NCBI RefSeq assembly: GCF_900129885.1
Contig: NZ_FQXE01000014.1
Span: 1-43,070, forward strand
Direction of reading: 5' to 3'
DNA: 43,070 nucleotides
Origin: Pollutimonas bauzanensis
Lineage (GTDB): Bacteria; Pseudomonadota; Gammaproteobacteria; Burkholderiales; Burkholderiaceae_B
Shown: positions 33,909-42,426 of the stretch, piece after piece
Numbering within the stretch: the first letter of the stretch is position 1
Layout of the letters: each line of letters starts with the position of its first letter
Program-made: the position numbers and the translations under genes
The notes under the pieces: model-generated
The model's database searches: none
Told to the model about the DNA's origin: nothing
Seen by the model: only the letters and a program-made list of their open reading frames with translations

Positions 33909-34808
33909 ATGCTGAATATCGACTCGCTGCTGGCCTTCGTCGCCGTGTCCGACACGGGCTCGTTCACCGGCGCCGCCGAGCGCCTGGGCCAGACTCCGTC
34001 AGGCATGAGCCGCGCCCTGTCGCGCCTGGAATCACAGTTGGGCATGGCCTTGATCACGCGCACCACGCGGCGGCTGGACCTCACCGAGGAAGGCGAATGG
34101 CTGCTCTTGCGGGCGCGCAAGCTGCTGGCCGATCTGCAGGACACTGAAGAGCAGTTGGTGGCCTGCTTTTCACAGCCGTCGGGGCTGGTGCGCGTCAATG
34201 CCGCCACCCCGGTCCTGGACCATCTGCTGGCTCCCCTGGCCGCGGAATTCATGGACAGCTATCCTTTGCTGCGCCTGGAAATGATAAGCGGCGAAACCGT
34301 CATCGACCTGATCGAGGAACGCGTGGACCTGGCCATCCGCATCGGCCCCCTGGCCGATTCCACGCTGAATGCCAGGCGCCTGGGGAGCAGCCCGCTCAAG
34401 CTGCTGGCTTCGCCGCAATACCTGGCCCGCCACGGCACGCCGCTGGGGATAGAAGATCTTTCGAACCACAGGCTGCTGGGATTCACCGCGCCGGCGTCCT
34501 TGAATATCTGGCCATTGGCGCACGAAAGCGGCGACGGGCTGCCGGTCCAGCCGGCAGTCGCCGCCTCCAGCGGCGAGACTTTGCGGCACCTGGCCCTGGC
34601 TCACGCCGGCGTGGCCTGCCTGGCCGACTTTCTTACCCGCGAGGACGTGGCCCGCGGCGCGCTGGCGCCCGTGCTGGAAGCCGCCACGCTGCCATGGCGG
34701 CAGCCGGTATGGGCGGTCTTCTACAAGCAGGGGACATTGGCGCCGCGCGTTGCCGCGCTGGTGAACTTCCTGGCGCAGCGCCTCGCCGATGGCGTGCTGG
34801 AGAAATGA
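33909..34808 (+). CDS. LysR-family transcriptional regulator
   Basis: A 299 aa LysR-type regulator. The N-terminal winged helix is MLNIDSLLAFVAVSDTGSFTGAAERLGQTPSGMSRALSRLESQLG, with RTTRRLDLTEEGEWLLLRARKLL completing the linker helix start. A periplasmic-binding-protein-like effector domain follows (VRVNAATPVLDHLLAPL, VDLAIRIGPLADSTLNARRLG). It belongs to the large CrgA/DsdC-like group near MFS or oxidoreductase genes. Divergent from the MFS gene with a shared 101-bp control region. ATG 33909 is chosen because the effector-free N-terminus matches the family start. Confidence 0.9.
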   Translation: MLNIDSLLAFVAVSDTGSFTGAAERLGQTPSGMSRALSRLESQLGMALITRTTRRLDLTEEGEWLLLRARKLLADLQDTEEQLVACFSQPSGLVRVNAATPVLDHLLAPLAAEFMDSYPLLRLEMISGETVIDLIEERVDLAIRIGPLADSTLNARRLGSSPLKLLASPQYLARHGTPLGIEDLSNHRLLGFTAPASLNIWPLAHESGDGLPVQPAVAASSGETLRHLALAHAGVACLADFLTREDVARGALAPVLEAATLPWRQPVWAVFYKQGTLAPRVAALVNFLAQRLADGVLEK

Positions 34809-34857
34809 CAAACTGCGATCGCCTTGGGCTGCCAGCCATGAAATACAGGTTTGCGGC

Positions 34858-35739
34858 TTACCGCTGCGACTCCAGGCTCCTGTACTTGGCGTCGAAGTCC
34901 CATACTTTCTGGAAGCCGATCAGCTTGCTGAACGCCTCGAAATCGTCGATCTCGTCATAGCCCAGCGAATCGCCTGCGCTTTTCAGGTGCGAATAGGCCT
35001 TGTGCAGCGCGTGCCCCATGGCGAGAAAGCCCAGGCCTGGATGGATGGCCAGGGCGAAGCCCATGTCCTGCAGTTCGCGCGCGGTAGGCTGGGGCGTGCG
35101 CCCGCCCTCGACCATATTGGCTATCAGGGGAACATCGAAGGCCCTGCCGATGGCGGCCAGCTCGTCCTTCGATTCCGGCGACTCGACGAACAATACGTCC
35201 GCGCCAGCGGCAAGGTATTGTTCTGCCCGGTTCAAAGCCTCGTCCAGGCCGTGAGTAGTTCGGGCATCCGTGCGGGCGATGATCAGGAAATCCTTCGCGT
35301 CGCCGCGCGTGTCCTTGGCGACCTTGATTTTGTTGACCATATCCTGCGCGGGGATGACCCTGCGCCCCGCGGTATGGCCGCATTTCTTGGGGAATTCCTG
35401 GTCTTCCAGCTGGATCCCGGCGGCCCCGGCGCGCATATAGCCCTCCACGGTATGCGCCACATTCAACAAACCGCCGTAACCGGTATCGCCGTCGCAAATA
35501 ATCGGCGTCGAAGTGGCGCCGCAGAATGCGCCCACGCGGTTGACCATATCGGTGTATGTCGCGATACCCGCGTCCGGCAGGCCCAGGTAGGAAGCGACCG
35601 TGCCATACCCCGTCATGTAAAGGCAGTCGAACCCGAGCTGGTCCGCCACCTTCAAAGAGATCATGTCGAATATGCCCGGCGCGACAAGCAGCTTCTTTTG
35701 CGCAAAAAGGCTTTTCAAAGTTTTAGAGTTTCCAGCCAT
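34858..35739 (-). CDS. Isocitrate lyase/PEP mutase-family C-C lyase (2,3-dimethylmalate/2-methylisocitrate lyase-like)
   Basis: A 293 aa TIM-barrel protein of the isocitrate lyase/PEP mutase superfamily. Key motifs: YMTGYGTVASYLGLPDAG, the metal aspartates in CDGDTGYGG (83 and 85), LEDQEFPKKCGH with catalytic Cys120, and IARTDAR. The KKCGH loop with Cys marks true lyases (isocitrate, methylisocitrate, dimethylmalate lyase) and argues against PEP mutase, which lacks that Cys. It would split a substituted malate into pyruvate, or a related oxoacid, plus a short acid. It is the last gene of a seven-gene operon after leuCD-like genes. Confidence 0.85.
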   Translation of the reverse strand: MAGNSKTLKSLFAQKKLLVAPGIFDMISLKVADQLGFDCLYMTGYGTVASYLGLPDAGIATYTDMVNRVGAFCGATSTPIICDGDTGYGGLLNVAHTVEGYMRAGAAGIQLEDQEFPKKCGHTAGRRVIPAQDMVNKIKVAKDTRGDAKDFLIIARTDARTTHGLDEALNRAEQYLAAGADVLFVESPESKDELAAIGRAFDVPLIANMVEGGRTPQPTARELQDMGFALAIHPGLGFLAMGHALHKAYSHLKSAGDSLGYDEIDDFEAFSKLIGFQKVWDFDAKYRSLESQR

Positions 35740-35794
35740 GCCTGTACATCCTTATCGATTAGATATTGCCACGTCAAAAAATAATCCCGCGCGG

Positions 35795-36406
35795 TCAGCG
35801 CTTCATGTATACCCACGGCCGCGCCACCCTGTCCCGTTCCTGGAATGCGTCTATGCGCGGCTCGAGCGCCAGGGTCTGGTCGATCTCGTCCTGGCCTAGC
35901 AGCAATGACTGCCGCTGCGCCTCGGGCAGCTCGAAGCGAATCGCTCCACCGGCGCCGGCCGCGACCGTGCAGGCCCGCAGGTCCACCTTGAACACCGCGC
36001 CGGACGTGGCCGCAAGCGCCAGCCGTTCGACCTGGCCGCGCGCCAGCGTTATCGGCAACAAGCCGTTCTGCAGACAGTTGTTGAAGAAAATGTCGCCATA
36101 GCTCGGCGCGATAATGCAGCGTATGCCGAATTCCTCGATGGCCCATACCGCCATTTCCCGCGAACTGCCGCAGCCGAAGTTGTCGCCGCTGATCAGGATC
36201 CTGGCATGCCGGTGGGGTTCGGCATTCAGTGGAAAAGCCGGGTTCTCGGCGCCGTCGTCCAGGTAGCGCCACACCTCGAAGGCCCATGGCGCAAATTCGC
36301 CGCGCGCCAGTTGCGCAATGCGTTCGATGCGGATGATCTGGTCCGTATCGATATTGTCCTGCATCAAGGCCGCGGCGTGGCCCTCGCAGATCGTGAAGGC
36401 TTTCAT
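35795..36406 (-). CDS. LeuD-like small subunit of an aconitase-family hydro-lyase
   Basis: A 203 aa swivel-domain subunit of the LeuD type. The family motifs NIDTDQIIRI near residue 18, ILISGDNFGCGSSREMAVWAI and IIAPSYGDIFFNNCLQNGLLP are intact. Paired with the LeuC-like subunit (4-nt ATGA overlap) it would catalyse dehydration/rehydration of a hydroxy diacid. No leuA or leuB is present, the genes are in an ABC-transporter operon and a lyase follows. A catabolic role on a substituted malate, as for DmdB of dimethylmalate dehydratase, is more likely than leucine synthesis. Confidence 0.87.
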   Translation of the reverse strand: MKAFTICEGHAAALMQDNIDTDQIIRIERIAQLARGEFAPWAFEVWRYLDDGAENPAFPLNAEPHRHARILISGDNFGCGSSREMAVWAIEEFGIRCIIAPSYGDIFFNNCLQNGLLPITLARGQVERLALAATSGAVFKVDLRACTVAAGAGGAIRFELPEAQRQSLLLGQDEIDQTLALEPRIDAFQERDRVARPWVYMKR

Positions 36407-37812
36407 GCTGGGCCCCCCATCATTTCAGGACAGGCTATCCGCCCCATGACGGCGCTGGCGGCGGCGACCGCCGGGCTTGCCAGATGGGTCATGGCGCCGG
36501 GCCCCTGCCGCCCGACGAAATTCCGGTTCGACGTGGATACGCAGCGCTGCCCGGGCGCCACCATGTCGCCGTTCGCGCCCACGCACATGGAACAGCCGGG
36601 CTCGCGCCATTCGAAGCCCGCATCCAGGAAAACCTGGTGCAAGCCTTCGCGCTCGGCCTGCCGCTTGACTTGCGACGACCCGGGCACCACCCAGGCGGTA
36701 ACGCCGGCGGCGACGTGGCGGCCCTTGAGCACGGCCGCCGCGGCCTGGAGGTCGGAAATCCGGCTATTCGTGCACGAGCCTATGAATACCCGGTCGATCC
36801 TGATCTGGTCCATGCGCTGGCCGGGCCGCAATTGCATATAGGCGAGCGCGCTCGCCAGGTTCGAGCGCTGCTGCGGGTCGGCTTGCGCGCCGGGATCCGG
36901 AACCACCCCGTCGACCGCCACCACCTGTTCCGGACTGGTCCCCCAGGTGACTTGCGGCTTGACCTGGCTGATGTCGACCTCCACCTCCATGTCGAACACG
37001 GCGCCCGCATCGGAGGGCAGGCTGCGCCAATATGCCATGGCCTGCTCCAGCGCCGCCCCCGTGGGCGCGAACTCGCGCCCCTGCACATAGCGCAAGGTCG
37101 TCTCGTCGGGAGCGATCATGCCTATCTTTGCGCCCAGCTCGATGGACAGGTTGCACAGCGTCATGCGCGCCTCCATATCCAGGGCGGCGATCGCCGGGCC
37201 GGCATACTCCACCGCGTAGCCGGTGCCCGCAGAGGCGCCCAGCAGACCTATCAGGTGAAGAATCATGTCCTTGGCGGTGAGCCCCAGTCCCGCCGCGCCC
37301 GCGAAGTTGACACGCATCGTCCTGGGGCGCGTCTGCCTGATGGTCTGGGTGGCCAGGACATGCACCAGTTCCGACGAACCTATGCCCCACGCGAGAGCGC
37401 CGAACGCGCCATGCGTGCAGGTGTGGCTGTCGGCGCACACGATCGACAGCCCGGGCAGGGTCAGGCCCAGTTCGGGGCCGATGACATGCACAATGCCCTG
37501 CCGGCCGTCGTCGATATCGAACAGCCGGATTCCCTTGTCGGCCGCCTGGCGCCGCAAGGCGTCGACCATGGCCGTGCTCCATGGCTCATCCCCCGCGCGC
37601 CTGCCGGGCCGGGTGGAGGTCACGTGGTCGAGCGTGGCGAAGGTGAGCCCGGGGTTGCGTATGGCCGCGCGCCGGCGCTCCAGTGTCCTGATGGCCTCGA
37701 CGCCCGTGAGCTCGTGCATCAAATGCCGGTCCACATGCAGCAGGCTGGTTCCGCCGGGAAGCAGCGCCACTTCGTGGGCGTCCCAGATCTTGTCGAAAAG
37801 AGTATTGGCCAT
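36403..37812 (-). CDS. LeuC-like large subunit of an aconitase-family hydro-lyase (4Fe-4S)
   Basis: A 469 aa LeuC-type protein. The 4Fe-4S cysteines are Cys347 (IGSCTNSR), Cys407 and Cys410 (GCSMC). Early motifs are MANTLFDKIWDAHEV, LHVDRHLMHELTG and VCADSHTCTHGAFGALAWGIG. The length is as in isopropylmalate isomerase. The frame continues open upstream into the permease gene, but ATG 37812 is the family start and lies 17 nt after the permease stop. With LeuD-like and lyase genes following, the substrate is probably a hydroxy-dicarboxylate imported by the same operon's ABC transporter. Confidence 0.9.
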   Translation of the reverse strand: MANTLFDKIWDAHEVALLPGGTSLLHVDRHLMHELTGVEAIRTLERRRAAIRNPGLTFATLDHVTSTRPGRRAGDEPWSTAMVDALRRQAADKGIRLFDIDDGRQGIVHVIGPELGLTLPGLSIVCADSHTCTHGAFGALAWGIGSSELVHVLATQTIRQTRPRTMRVNFAGAAGLGLTAKDMILHLIGLLGASAGTGYAVEYAGPAIAALDMEARMTLCNLSIELGAKIGMIAPDETTLRYVQGREFAPTGAALEQAMAYWRSLPSDAGAVFDMEVEVDISQVKPQVTWGTSPEQVVAVDGVVPDPGAQADPQQRSNLASALAYMQLRPGQRMDQIRIDRVFIGSCTNSRISDLQAAAAVLKGRHVAAGVTAWVVPGSSQVKRQAEREGLHQVFLDAGFEWREPGCSMCVGANGDMVAPGQRCVSTSNRNFVGRQGPGAMTHLASPAVAAASAVMGRIACPEMMGGPA

Positions 37813-37829
37813 GGTGTTTTTCCAAGGGG

Positions 37830-38612
37830 TTAGCTGCCGCGCCGCAAATGGCGGTCCCACTGCAGCAGTCCGATGCTTGCCGCCGTCGCGAACAGGAACA
37901 GCATCAAGGCCAGGGCCATGATGGCCGGCGCATTGTTGCGGTCTATGGCCAGCATCAGCAGGTGGCCTATGCCGCGCTGCGAGGCGAACATTTCCCCCAG
38001 CAGGGTGCCGAGCAGGGTCAGGGAAAAGCCGATGCGCAGCCCGGCGACGATTTCGGGGACCGTCGCGGGAATCAGGACATGCAAGGCCCCTTGCCACGGC
38101 GTCAGGCGGTGCGCCTGGATGGAACGCAGATAGACCGGACGGATGTTGCGCACCGCGGTCATGGTGAATATCACGATGGGAATGATGCCGTGAATCACGC
38201 CGAACGCCACCTTTGCCGAAATGCCCAGGCCGAACATCAGCAGGATGATGGGATACAAGGCGATTTTGGGGATGGAATACAGGGCGATCAGTATCGGCTC
38301 CATCACGTCGCCAGCCAGCCGGCGGGCGCCCAAAATCAGGCCTATCGCGGTGCCGCCCACCACCGCGATGAGCAAGGCGGAAAAGAAGGCCTTGCTGGTT
38401 TCGGCCAGATGGGCGCCAAAATCCGGGTCGCCGAATTCGCGCCGCAATTGCGCCACAGTGCGCCAAGGGCCGGGCAAGACTTCGACGCCCAGGCTCCAGC
38501 TGGCGATCTGCCACAACAGCAGGATTCCGCCGACCAGCAGCAAGCCATCCATCCCGCGGGACTGCCCTGCCCGGCCGCGGATGCCGGCCTGGAATTTCTC
38601 ATGCGCGTTCAT
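37830..38612 (-). CDS. ABC transporter permease (SsuC/TauC type), first of two
   Basis: A 260 aa inner-membrane permease of the nitrate/sulfonate/taurine family with about six helices (MDGLLLVGGILLLWQIASWS, FFSALLIAVVGGTAIGLIL, then others). The cytoplasmic EAA-type loop is visible as VLIPATVPEIVAGLRIGFSLTLLG. ATG 38612 shares ATGA with the stop of the next permease gene upstream. The frame stays open further upstream but only as an overlap. Two different permeases in one operon imply a heterodimeric channel. Confidence 0.88.
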   Translation of the reverse strand: MNAHEKFQAGIRGRAGQSRGMDGLLLVGGILLLWQIASWSLGVEVLPGPWRTVAQLRREFGDPDFGAHLAETSKAFFSALLIAVVGGTAIGLILGARRLAGDVMEPILIALYSIPKIALYPIILLMFGLGISAKVAFGVIHGIIPIVIFTMTAVRNIRPVYLRSIQAHRLTPWQGALHVLIPATVPEIVAGLRIGFSLTLLGTLLGEMFASQRGIGHLLMLAIDRNNAPAIMALALMLFLFATAASIGLLQWDRHLRRGS

Positions 38613-39433
38613 GCAAGCTCCTTGAGCACCCGGCGCTGGTAGAGCCGCTGCTCCATGGCGTGCAGCGCCAGGTTGACGGCGCCGACGAAGGCCAGCAGCA
38701 AAAACATCAGGCCATACATCGTCGGGTTGTCGAAATTGTTGTAGGCGAATGCGATCTGATAGCCGAAGCCGGCGCCCGACAGCAGGAACTCGCCGCCGAT
38801 GATGGCGATGAAGGAATACACAATGGCGAGCTTGATGCCGGTGAATACAAAGGGCAGGCTGGCCGGCAGGGTGATCAGGAAGACTTCCTGGGCGCGCCCC
38901 ATGCGCAGCATTCTCGCGGTGCGCAGCAGGACTTTCGGAACGCGCTCCAGGCCGTTGAGCGTATTGACCGCCATCGCCACCACCGCAAACAGAAAGCCGA
39001 GCACGATCAGGGGCCATCTGTTCAGCCCGAACAGGACTATCAGCATGGGATAGAAAATGAAAATGGGAACTGCGTAATACGACAGCAGCAGCGGGTCTAT
39101 CACCCGCCGCAAGCGCGGCAGCTTGAACAGCGCGAGGCCGAATAGAAAGCCCACCGAGGTGGCCATCAATATGGAAACCGCCGCGGATGACAGCGTTAGA
39201 AGCATATCCTCCTGGTAGCTTCCCTCCTGTAGAAGCCGCCACGCGCTCCATGCCATTTCCGACGGCGGGATGAAAGATATCGGGTCTATCCACGCCAGCC
39301 GGCTGGCAATCTCAAGCAGGACGATGCTCAGCAAGATGACCGCGCATCGCAATAGGGCGACGCGGTGCCTGGACGCCGCGCCAGCCCGGCCCCGGCGGCG
39401 GATATCGGCAGGCAGGATCGTTGCGCTGTCCAT
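38609..39433 (-). CDS. ABC transporter permease (SsuC/TauC type), second of two
   Basis: A 274 aa permease paralogous to its neighbour, with a longer charged N-terminus (MDSATILPADIRRRGRAG) and about six helices. The EAA-type loop is VFLITLPASLPFVFTGIKLA. LLSYYAVPIFIFYPMLIVLFG corresponds to the family's central helices. It starts 2 nt before the ATPase stop, on the downstream side, and overlaps the next permease gene by 4 nt. It should pair with the other permease in the membrane. Confidence 0.88.
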   Translation of the reverse strand: MDSATILPADIRRRGRAGAASRHRVALLRCAVILLSIVLLEIASRLAWIDPISFIPPSEMAWSAWRLLQEGSYQEDMLLTLSSAAVSILMATSVGFLFGLALFKLPRLRRVIDPLLLSYYAVPIFIFYPMLIVLFGLNRWPLIVLGFLFAVVAMAVNTLNGLERVPKVLLRTARMLRMGRAQEVFLITLPASLPFVFTGIKLAIVYSFIAIIGGEFLLSGAGFGYQIAFAYNNFDNPTMYGLMFLLLAFVGAVNLALHAMEQRLYQRRVLKELA

Positions 39434-39435
39434 GG

Positions 39436-40275
39436 TCAGGCCCCGAGCGCTTTGAGCGATTCACTGCGCAGCAAGCCCCAGATTTTCGACTGCAGCGCTC
39501 CGTAGCGCGGGTCCATCGCCGTTTCACTGCCGCGCTCGCGGCTCCAGCCGGTCTCGACGATATCAATGAAGGTGCCCGGGCGGGCCGACATGGTGCCTAT
39601 GCGGTCCGACAGCAACACCGCCTCGTCGATGGAATGGGTGATCAGCATGACCGTGGAGCCTGTTTCGCGCCATAGCTTGAGCGTTTCCTCGCCCATCAGC
39701 AAGCGCGTTTGCTGGTCCAGCGCCCCGAAAGGCTCGTCCAGCAGCATCAGGCGCGGGCGCAGGACCATGGCGCGCGCTATGCAAACCCGCTGCCGCATGC
39801 CGCCCGAGAGCTGCGACGGATAGGTCCGGGCAAAGCCGGCCAGGCCCATGAAGGCCAGCGCGTGGTCCACCCTTTCCTTGACCTCGTTTTCGGCCAGGCC
39901 CGCGCGGCGCGCGCCGAATGCCGCATTATCGAAGACCGACAGCCATGGAAAGCTGGCATCCTCCTGGAACACCACGGCGACCCCGTCGGGCACCTGGCCC
40001 TTGATTTCCGCGCCTTCAAAATGGATGCTTCCATCAGTGGGCGGACTCAGGCCCGCGACCAGGTCCAGCAATGTCGACTTGCCGCAGCCCGACGGCCCAA
40101 CCACCGAGAAAAACTCCCCTTGCCGCAAATCGAACGAGACAGGCCCGAGCGCATGCAGGGGCGGACCCTCGTCGCGGGCGGCGAATATTTTCGTAGCCGC
40201 TTTGACCGCGACATGGGCTTTACAGGACGGCGCCGGACCGGGAGTTTGCTTGATCATTTTCAGGGGGCTCGCCAT
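39436..40275 (-). CDS. ABC transporter ATP-binding protein (SsuB/TauB type)
   Basis: A 279 aa ATPase. Walker A GPSGCGKST at 60-68, Q-loop VVFQEDASFPWLSV with Gln104, signature LSGGMRQR at about 156-163, Walker B LMLLDEP at about 177-183 and the switch His in ITHSIDEAV are all intact. The short C-terminus has the usual DPRYGALQSKIWGLL helix of the nitrate/taurine subfamily. It would drive the two permeases encoded next. The gene starts 8 nt after the binding-protein stop. Confidence 0.94.
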   Translation of the reverse strand: MASPLKMIKQTPGPAPSCKAHVAVKAATKIFAARDEGPPLHALGPVSFDLRQGEFFSVVGPSGCGKSTLLDLVAGLSPPTDGSIHFEGAEIKGQVPDGVAVVFQEDASFPWLSVFDNAAFGARRAGLAENEVKERVDHALAFMGLAGFARTYPSQLSGGMRQRVCIARAMVLRPRLMLLDEPFGALDQQTRLLMGEETLKLWRETGSTVMLITHSIDEAVLLSDRIGTMSARPGTFIDIVETGWSRERGSETAMDPRYGALQSKIWGLLRSESLKALGA

Positions 40276-40283
40276 GGCGCTTC

Positions 40284-41267
40284 CTACTTGCTGCGCTGGT
40301 CGGCGGGCAGCAGGCTTTCGTCCACGATGGCCGCCCAGTCGAAAGGCCCGGGTTCTATCGCCTTGACCAGGATCAGCCCCTTGAGCATGGCGTTCATGCC
40401 TTCATAATCCAGTTTCCCGGCGCTCCAGTAATCCCCTTTCGACGCCAGGATGTCGTTGATCGCCAGCTTGGCGATCTTGGGATCGATCTTGTAGTACTTG
40501 GCCAGGATGTCGCCGGATTCCTCGGGATTTTTCAACAGATACTCGACTCCCTTGCGGCGCCCTTCGATAATGGCCTTGATGGTCGCGGGATTCTTCTTCA
40601 GGTAATCGCTGCGGACGATGCCCACGGTCTGGGTCGCCCTGGGTATTTCGTCGCCGGACTTGAAGACGATCTTGATGTTGTCCCTTTCCCGGCTGAACAC
40701 CGGCTCGGTCATGTAAATGGCGTCGACGGCCCCCTCGCGCAACGCCGTATAGGCCGAGCTGAGGCTGCCCACGGCCTTGCGGTCCACATCGGCCAGGATG
40801 CCCCGGTTGCTCAAGGCCATCGTCGACACCATGTCAGTCACCGACTTCGGGCTGCTGTAGCCCAGCTTCTTGCCCTTCAGGTCCATGATGGTGCTCAAGG
40901 GCGAGTCTTTTTTCGCCACCCAGACATTGTCCGCCAGGCTGAGGACGCCCCCATGAACGATAGTGAGCTGCACGCCTTGCTTGATCGCGGCGATGGCGGC
41001 CGGAAGCGCGACTTCGCCATAGGGAATATCCGAAGCCAGGGCATTGCGCACCGTCGTTCCGCCGCCCTGAGACGTGATGAATCCCGTAACATTGACCCCG
41101 GCGTCCTTGAAAAAGCCTTTTTCCAGGGCGACAGCGAAAGGTGTGCCATACATGCCGTCGGCCCAGTGCGTGACCGTCAAATTGGTCGCGCGCGCGCTGC
41201 CGCCGGCCAGCACGGCTGGCAGGAAAAGGCCGCACAGCGCCTTTGCAAGAAAAGGCTTGAGATTCAT
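40284..41267 (-). CDS. ABC transporter substrate-binding protein (SsuA/NMT1-like)
   Basis: A 327 aa secreted binding protein of the NMT1/SsuA/TauA class. The signal peptide MNLKPFLAKALCGLFLPAVLAGGSARA is followed by TNLTVTHWADGMYGTPFAVALEKGFFKDAGV and GGGTTVRNALASDIPYGEV, as in that family. The ligand is not deducible from sequence. Linkage to LeuCD-like and lyase genes suggests a small organic acid, not a sulfonate. It is the first gene of the operon, with AGGAG before the ATG, and sits 89 bp from the divergent GntR gene. Confidence 0.88.
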   Translation of the reverse strand: MNLKPFLAKALCGLFLPAVLAGGSARATNLTVTHWADGMYGTPFAVALEKGFFKDAGVNVTGFITSQGGGTTVRNALASDIPYGEVALPAAIAAIKQGVQLTIVHGGVLSLADNVWVAKKDSPLSTIMDLKGKKLGYSSPKSVTDMVSTMALSNRGILADVDRKAVGSLSSAYTALREGAVDAIYMTEPVFSRERDNIKIVFKSGDEIPRATQTVGIVRSDYLKKNPATIKAIIEGRRKGVEYLLKNPEESGDILAKYYKIDPKIAKLAINDILASKGDYWSAGKLDYEGMNAMLKGLILVKAIEPGPFDWAAIVDESLLPADQRSK

Positions 41268-41306
41268 TTTTTGTCTCCTGAATAGGTATCGTAATTTTTG
41301 TCCTAC

Positions 41307-41322
41307 ACTTTTAGATTAAAGT
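41307..41322. promoter_or_regulatory. Inverted repeat in the divergent control region, candidate GntR operator
   Basis: ACTTT (41307-41311) and AAAGT (41318-41322) flank 6 bp, in the middle of the 89 bp between the binding-protein gene and the GntR gene. The flanking bases extend the symmetry partly. It is well placed to control both directions. Confidence 0.45.
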
Positions 41323-41356
41323 ATATCCCTACATTTGTCACGGAAATTTCCAGTCA

Positions 41357-42103
41357 ATGAACAGTCGACGAAACATCACAAGTCCCCCGGAAGCGGAGAA
41401 TGTGCTACGCAGCGGTGACATGGTCGAACGGATAGCGGCCGTTCTCAAAGAACAAATCCTCGAAGGCACGCTCGCGCCCGGGCAGCGCCTCATTTCGCGC
41501 GATCTCATAGAGGAACTGGGGGTCAGCCGGGGCCCTCTCCGGGAGGCGTTCCGGCGCCTGGCCGCCGACAGGCTGGTCCAGCTGATACCCAACCGCGGCG
41601 CGCTGGTGCGGCGCCTGTCGCCCGACGAAATCATTCATCTGTTTCAAATACGCGAGGCGCTGGAAGGCCAGGCGGCGCGCCTGGCCGCCGCGAAGATAGA
41701 CGAAGGAGACAACCGCAAGTTTTTCCAGGCCATCGTCGACCAGGGCCTGGAGCACAAACGCCAGCAGGACATTCAGCCCTTCATTACGCACAACCGCGAG
41801 TTCCACCAGGCCATCGTCAAGCTCAGCGGCAACCCCGAACTCGGCGAACTGATAGACAGGTATCAGCTGGCCGTATTCATGACGCTGCTTCGGCAAGTCA
41901 TAGGCACGGGCCAGCTCATCAAGAATTCGATAACACAGCACGAGGCGATTGCCGAGGCCATCCTGGCGGGCGATCAGGATGCCGCCTACGCGGCAATGCA
42001 AAAGCATTTGTGGTACTCGGCCCATACCATGCTCGAGCGGGTGGAGCTCAAGATGGCGGGCGCCTCGCGCAATGGCCTGCAAGCGCCGGGTTCCATCGGG
42101 TAG
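41357..42103 (+). CDS. GntR/FCD-family transcriptional regulator of the LeuCD-lyase-ABC operon
   Basis: A 248 aa GntR regulator. The N-terminal winged helix has MVERIAAVLKEQILEGTLAPGQ, LIEELGVSRGPLREAFRRLA and LVQLIPNRGALVRRLS. The FCD domain has IIHLFQIREALEGQAARLAA, THNREFHQAIVKLSGNPELG and HEAIAEAILAGDQDAAYAAM, with the conserved His residues for metal or acid binding. It is divergent from the seven-gene operon and is very likely its regulator, with the imported acid or an intermediate as effector. Confidence 0.9.
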   Translation: MNSRRNITSPPEAENVLRSGDMVERIAAVLKEQILEGTLAPGQRLISRDLIEELGVSRGPLREAFRRLAADRLVQLIPNRGALVRRLSPDEIIHLFQIREALEGQAARLAAAKIDEGDNRKFFQAIVDQGLEHKRQQDIQPFITHNREFHQAIVKLSGNPELGELIDRYQLAVFMTLLRQVIGTGQLIKNSITQHEAIAEAILAGDQDAAYAAMQKHLWYSAHTMLERVELKMAGASRNGLQAPGSIG

Positions 42104-42223
42104 CGCGATACCTCGTCCAGCGGAGTGCGCTTGTGAACCGGCCAAGCGCGCGCGAGCGACCGCCCCTGCGATCCGGCAATTGGGAATTTCGCCGCCGGCG
42201 CCGTGGCAGAGGGCTTTAGACCT

Positions 42224-42426
42224 GTGCCGGGTCGTGGTTTGTTGTGGTTCTTCTGACGCGCGCCAGGTCTTGGCGCTTTGTCGTTTCTTTTGATGTGGGC
42301 CGGGTCCTGATGCTCTGAGGTTTCTTTAGGCGTGTGCCAAGTCTGGTGCGTTGTTGTTCTTAAGACGGATGCCAAGTTTTGGCGCTTTGTCGTTTCTTTT
42401 GTCGTGGGCCGGCTCCTGGTGGCCTA
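42224..42426. repeat. Degenerate tandem repeat array, 36-37 bp units with a 109-bp higher-order period
   Basis: About five and a half degenerate units can be aligned, starting at 42224, 42260, 42297, 42334, 42369 and 42406 (last partial). Each begins with a GYGCC-like word, a GTC or GTT, and ends in a T-rich part such as TTTGTCGTTTCTTTTG. Units two and five share an identical 23-nt stretch (42270-42292 and 42379-42401). Units three and six also match closely (GGGCCGG, TCCTG). The order therefore repeats every 109 bp. No flanking gene is hit and no conserved spacer is present, so it is not CRISPR. Confidence 0.7.

Noticed and set aside
36403-37812. Leucine biosynthesis leuCD
   Set aside because: leuA and leuB are absent and the genes sit inside a transporter-lyase operon with its own GntR regulator. 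I kept the family name only as LeuC-like and LeuD-like.
37813-38514. In-frame upstream extension of the leuC-like gene, apparent fusion with a permease
   Set aside because: The extension is the permease gene read in another frame. The family start is ATG 37812.
42224-42426. CRISPR array
   Set aside because: Units are degenerate and contiguous with no unique spacers, and no cas genes are near.
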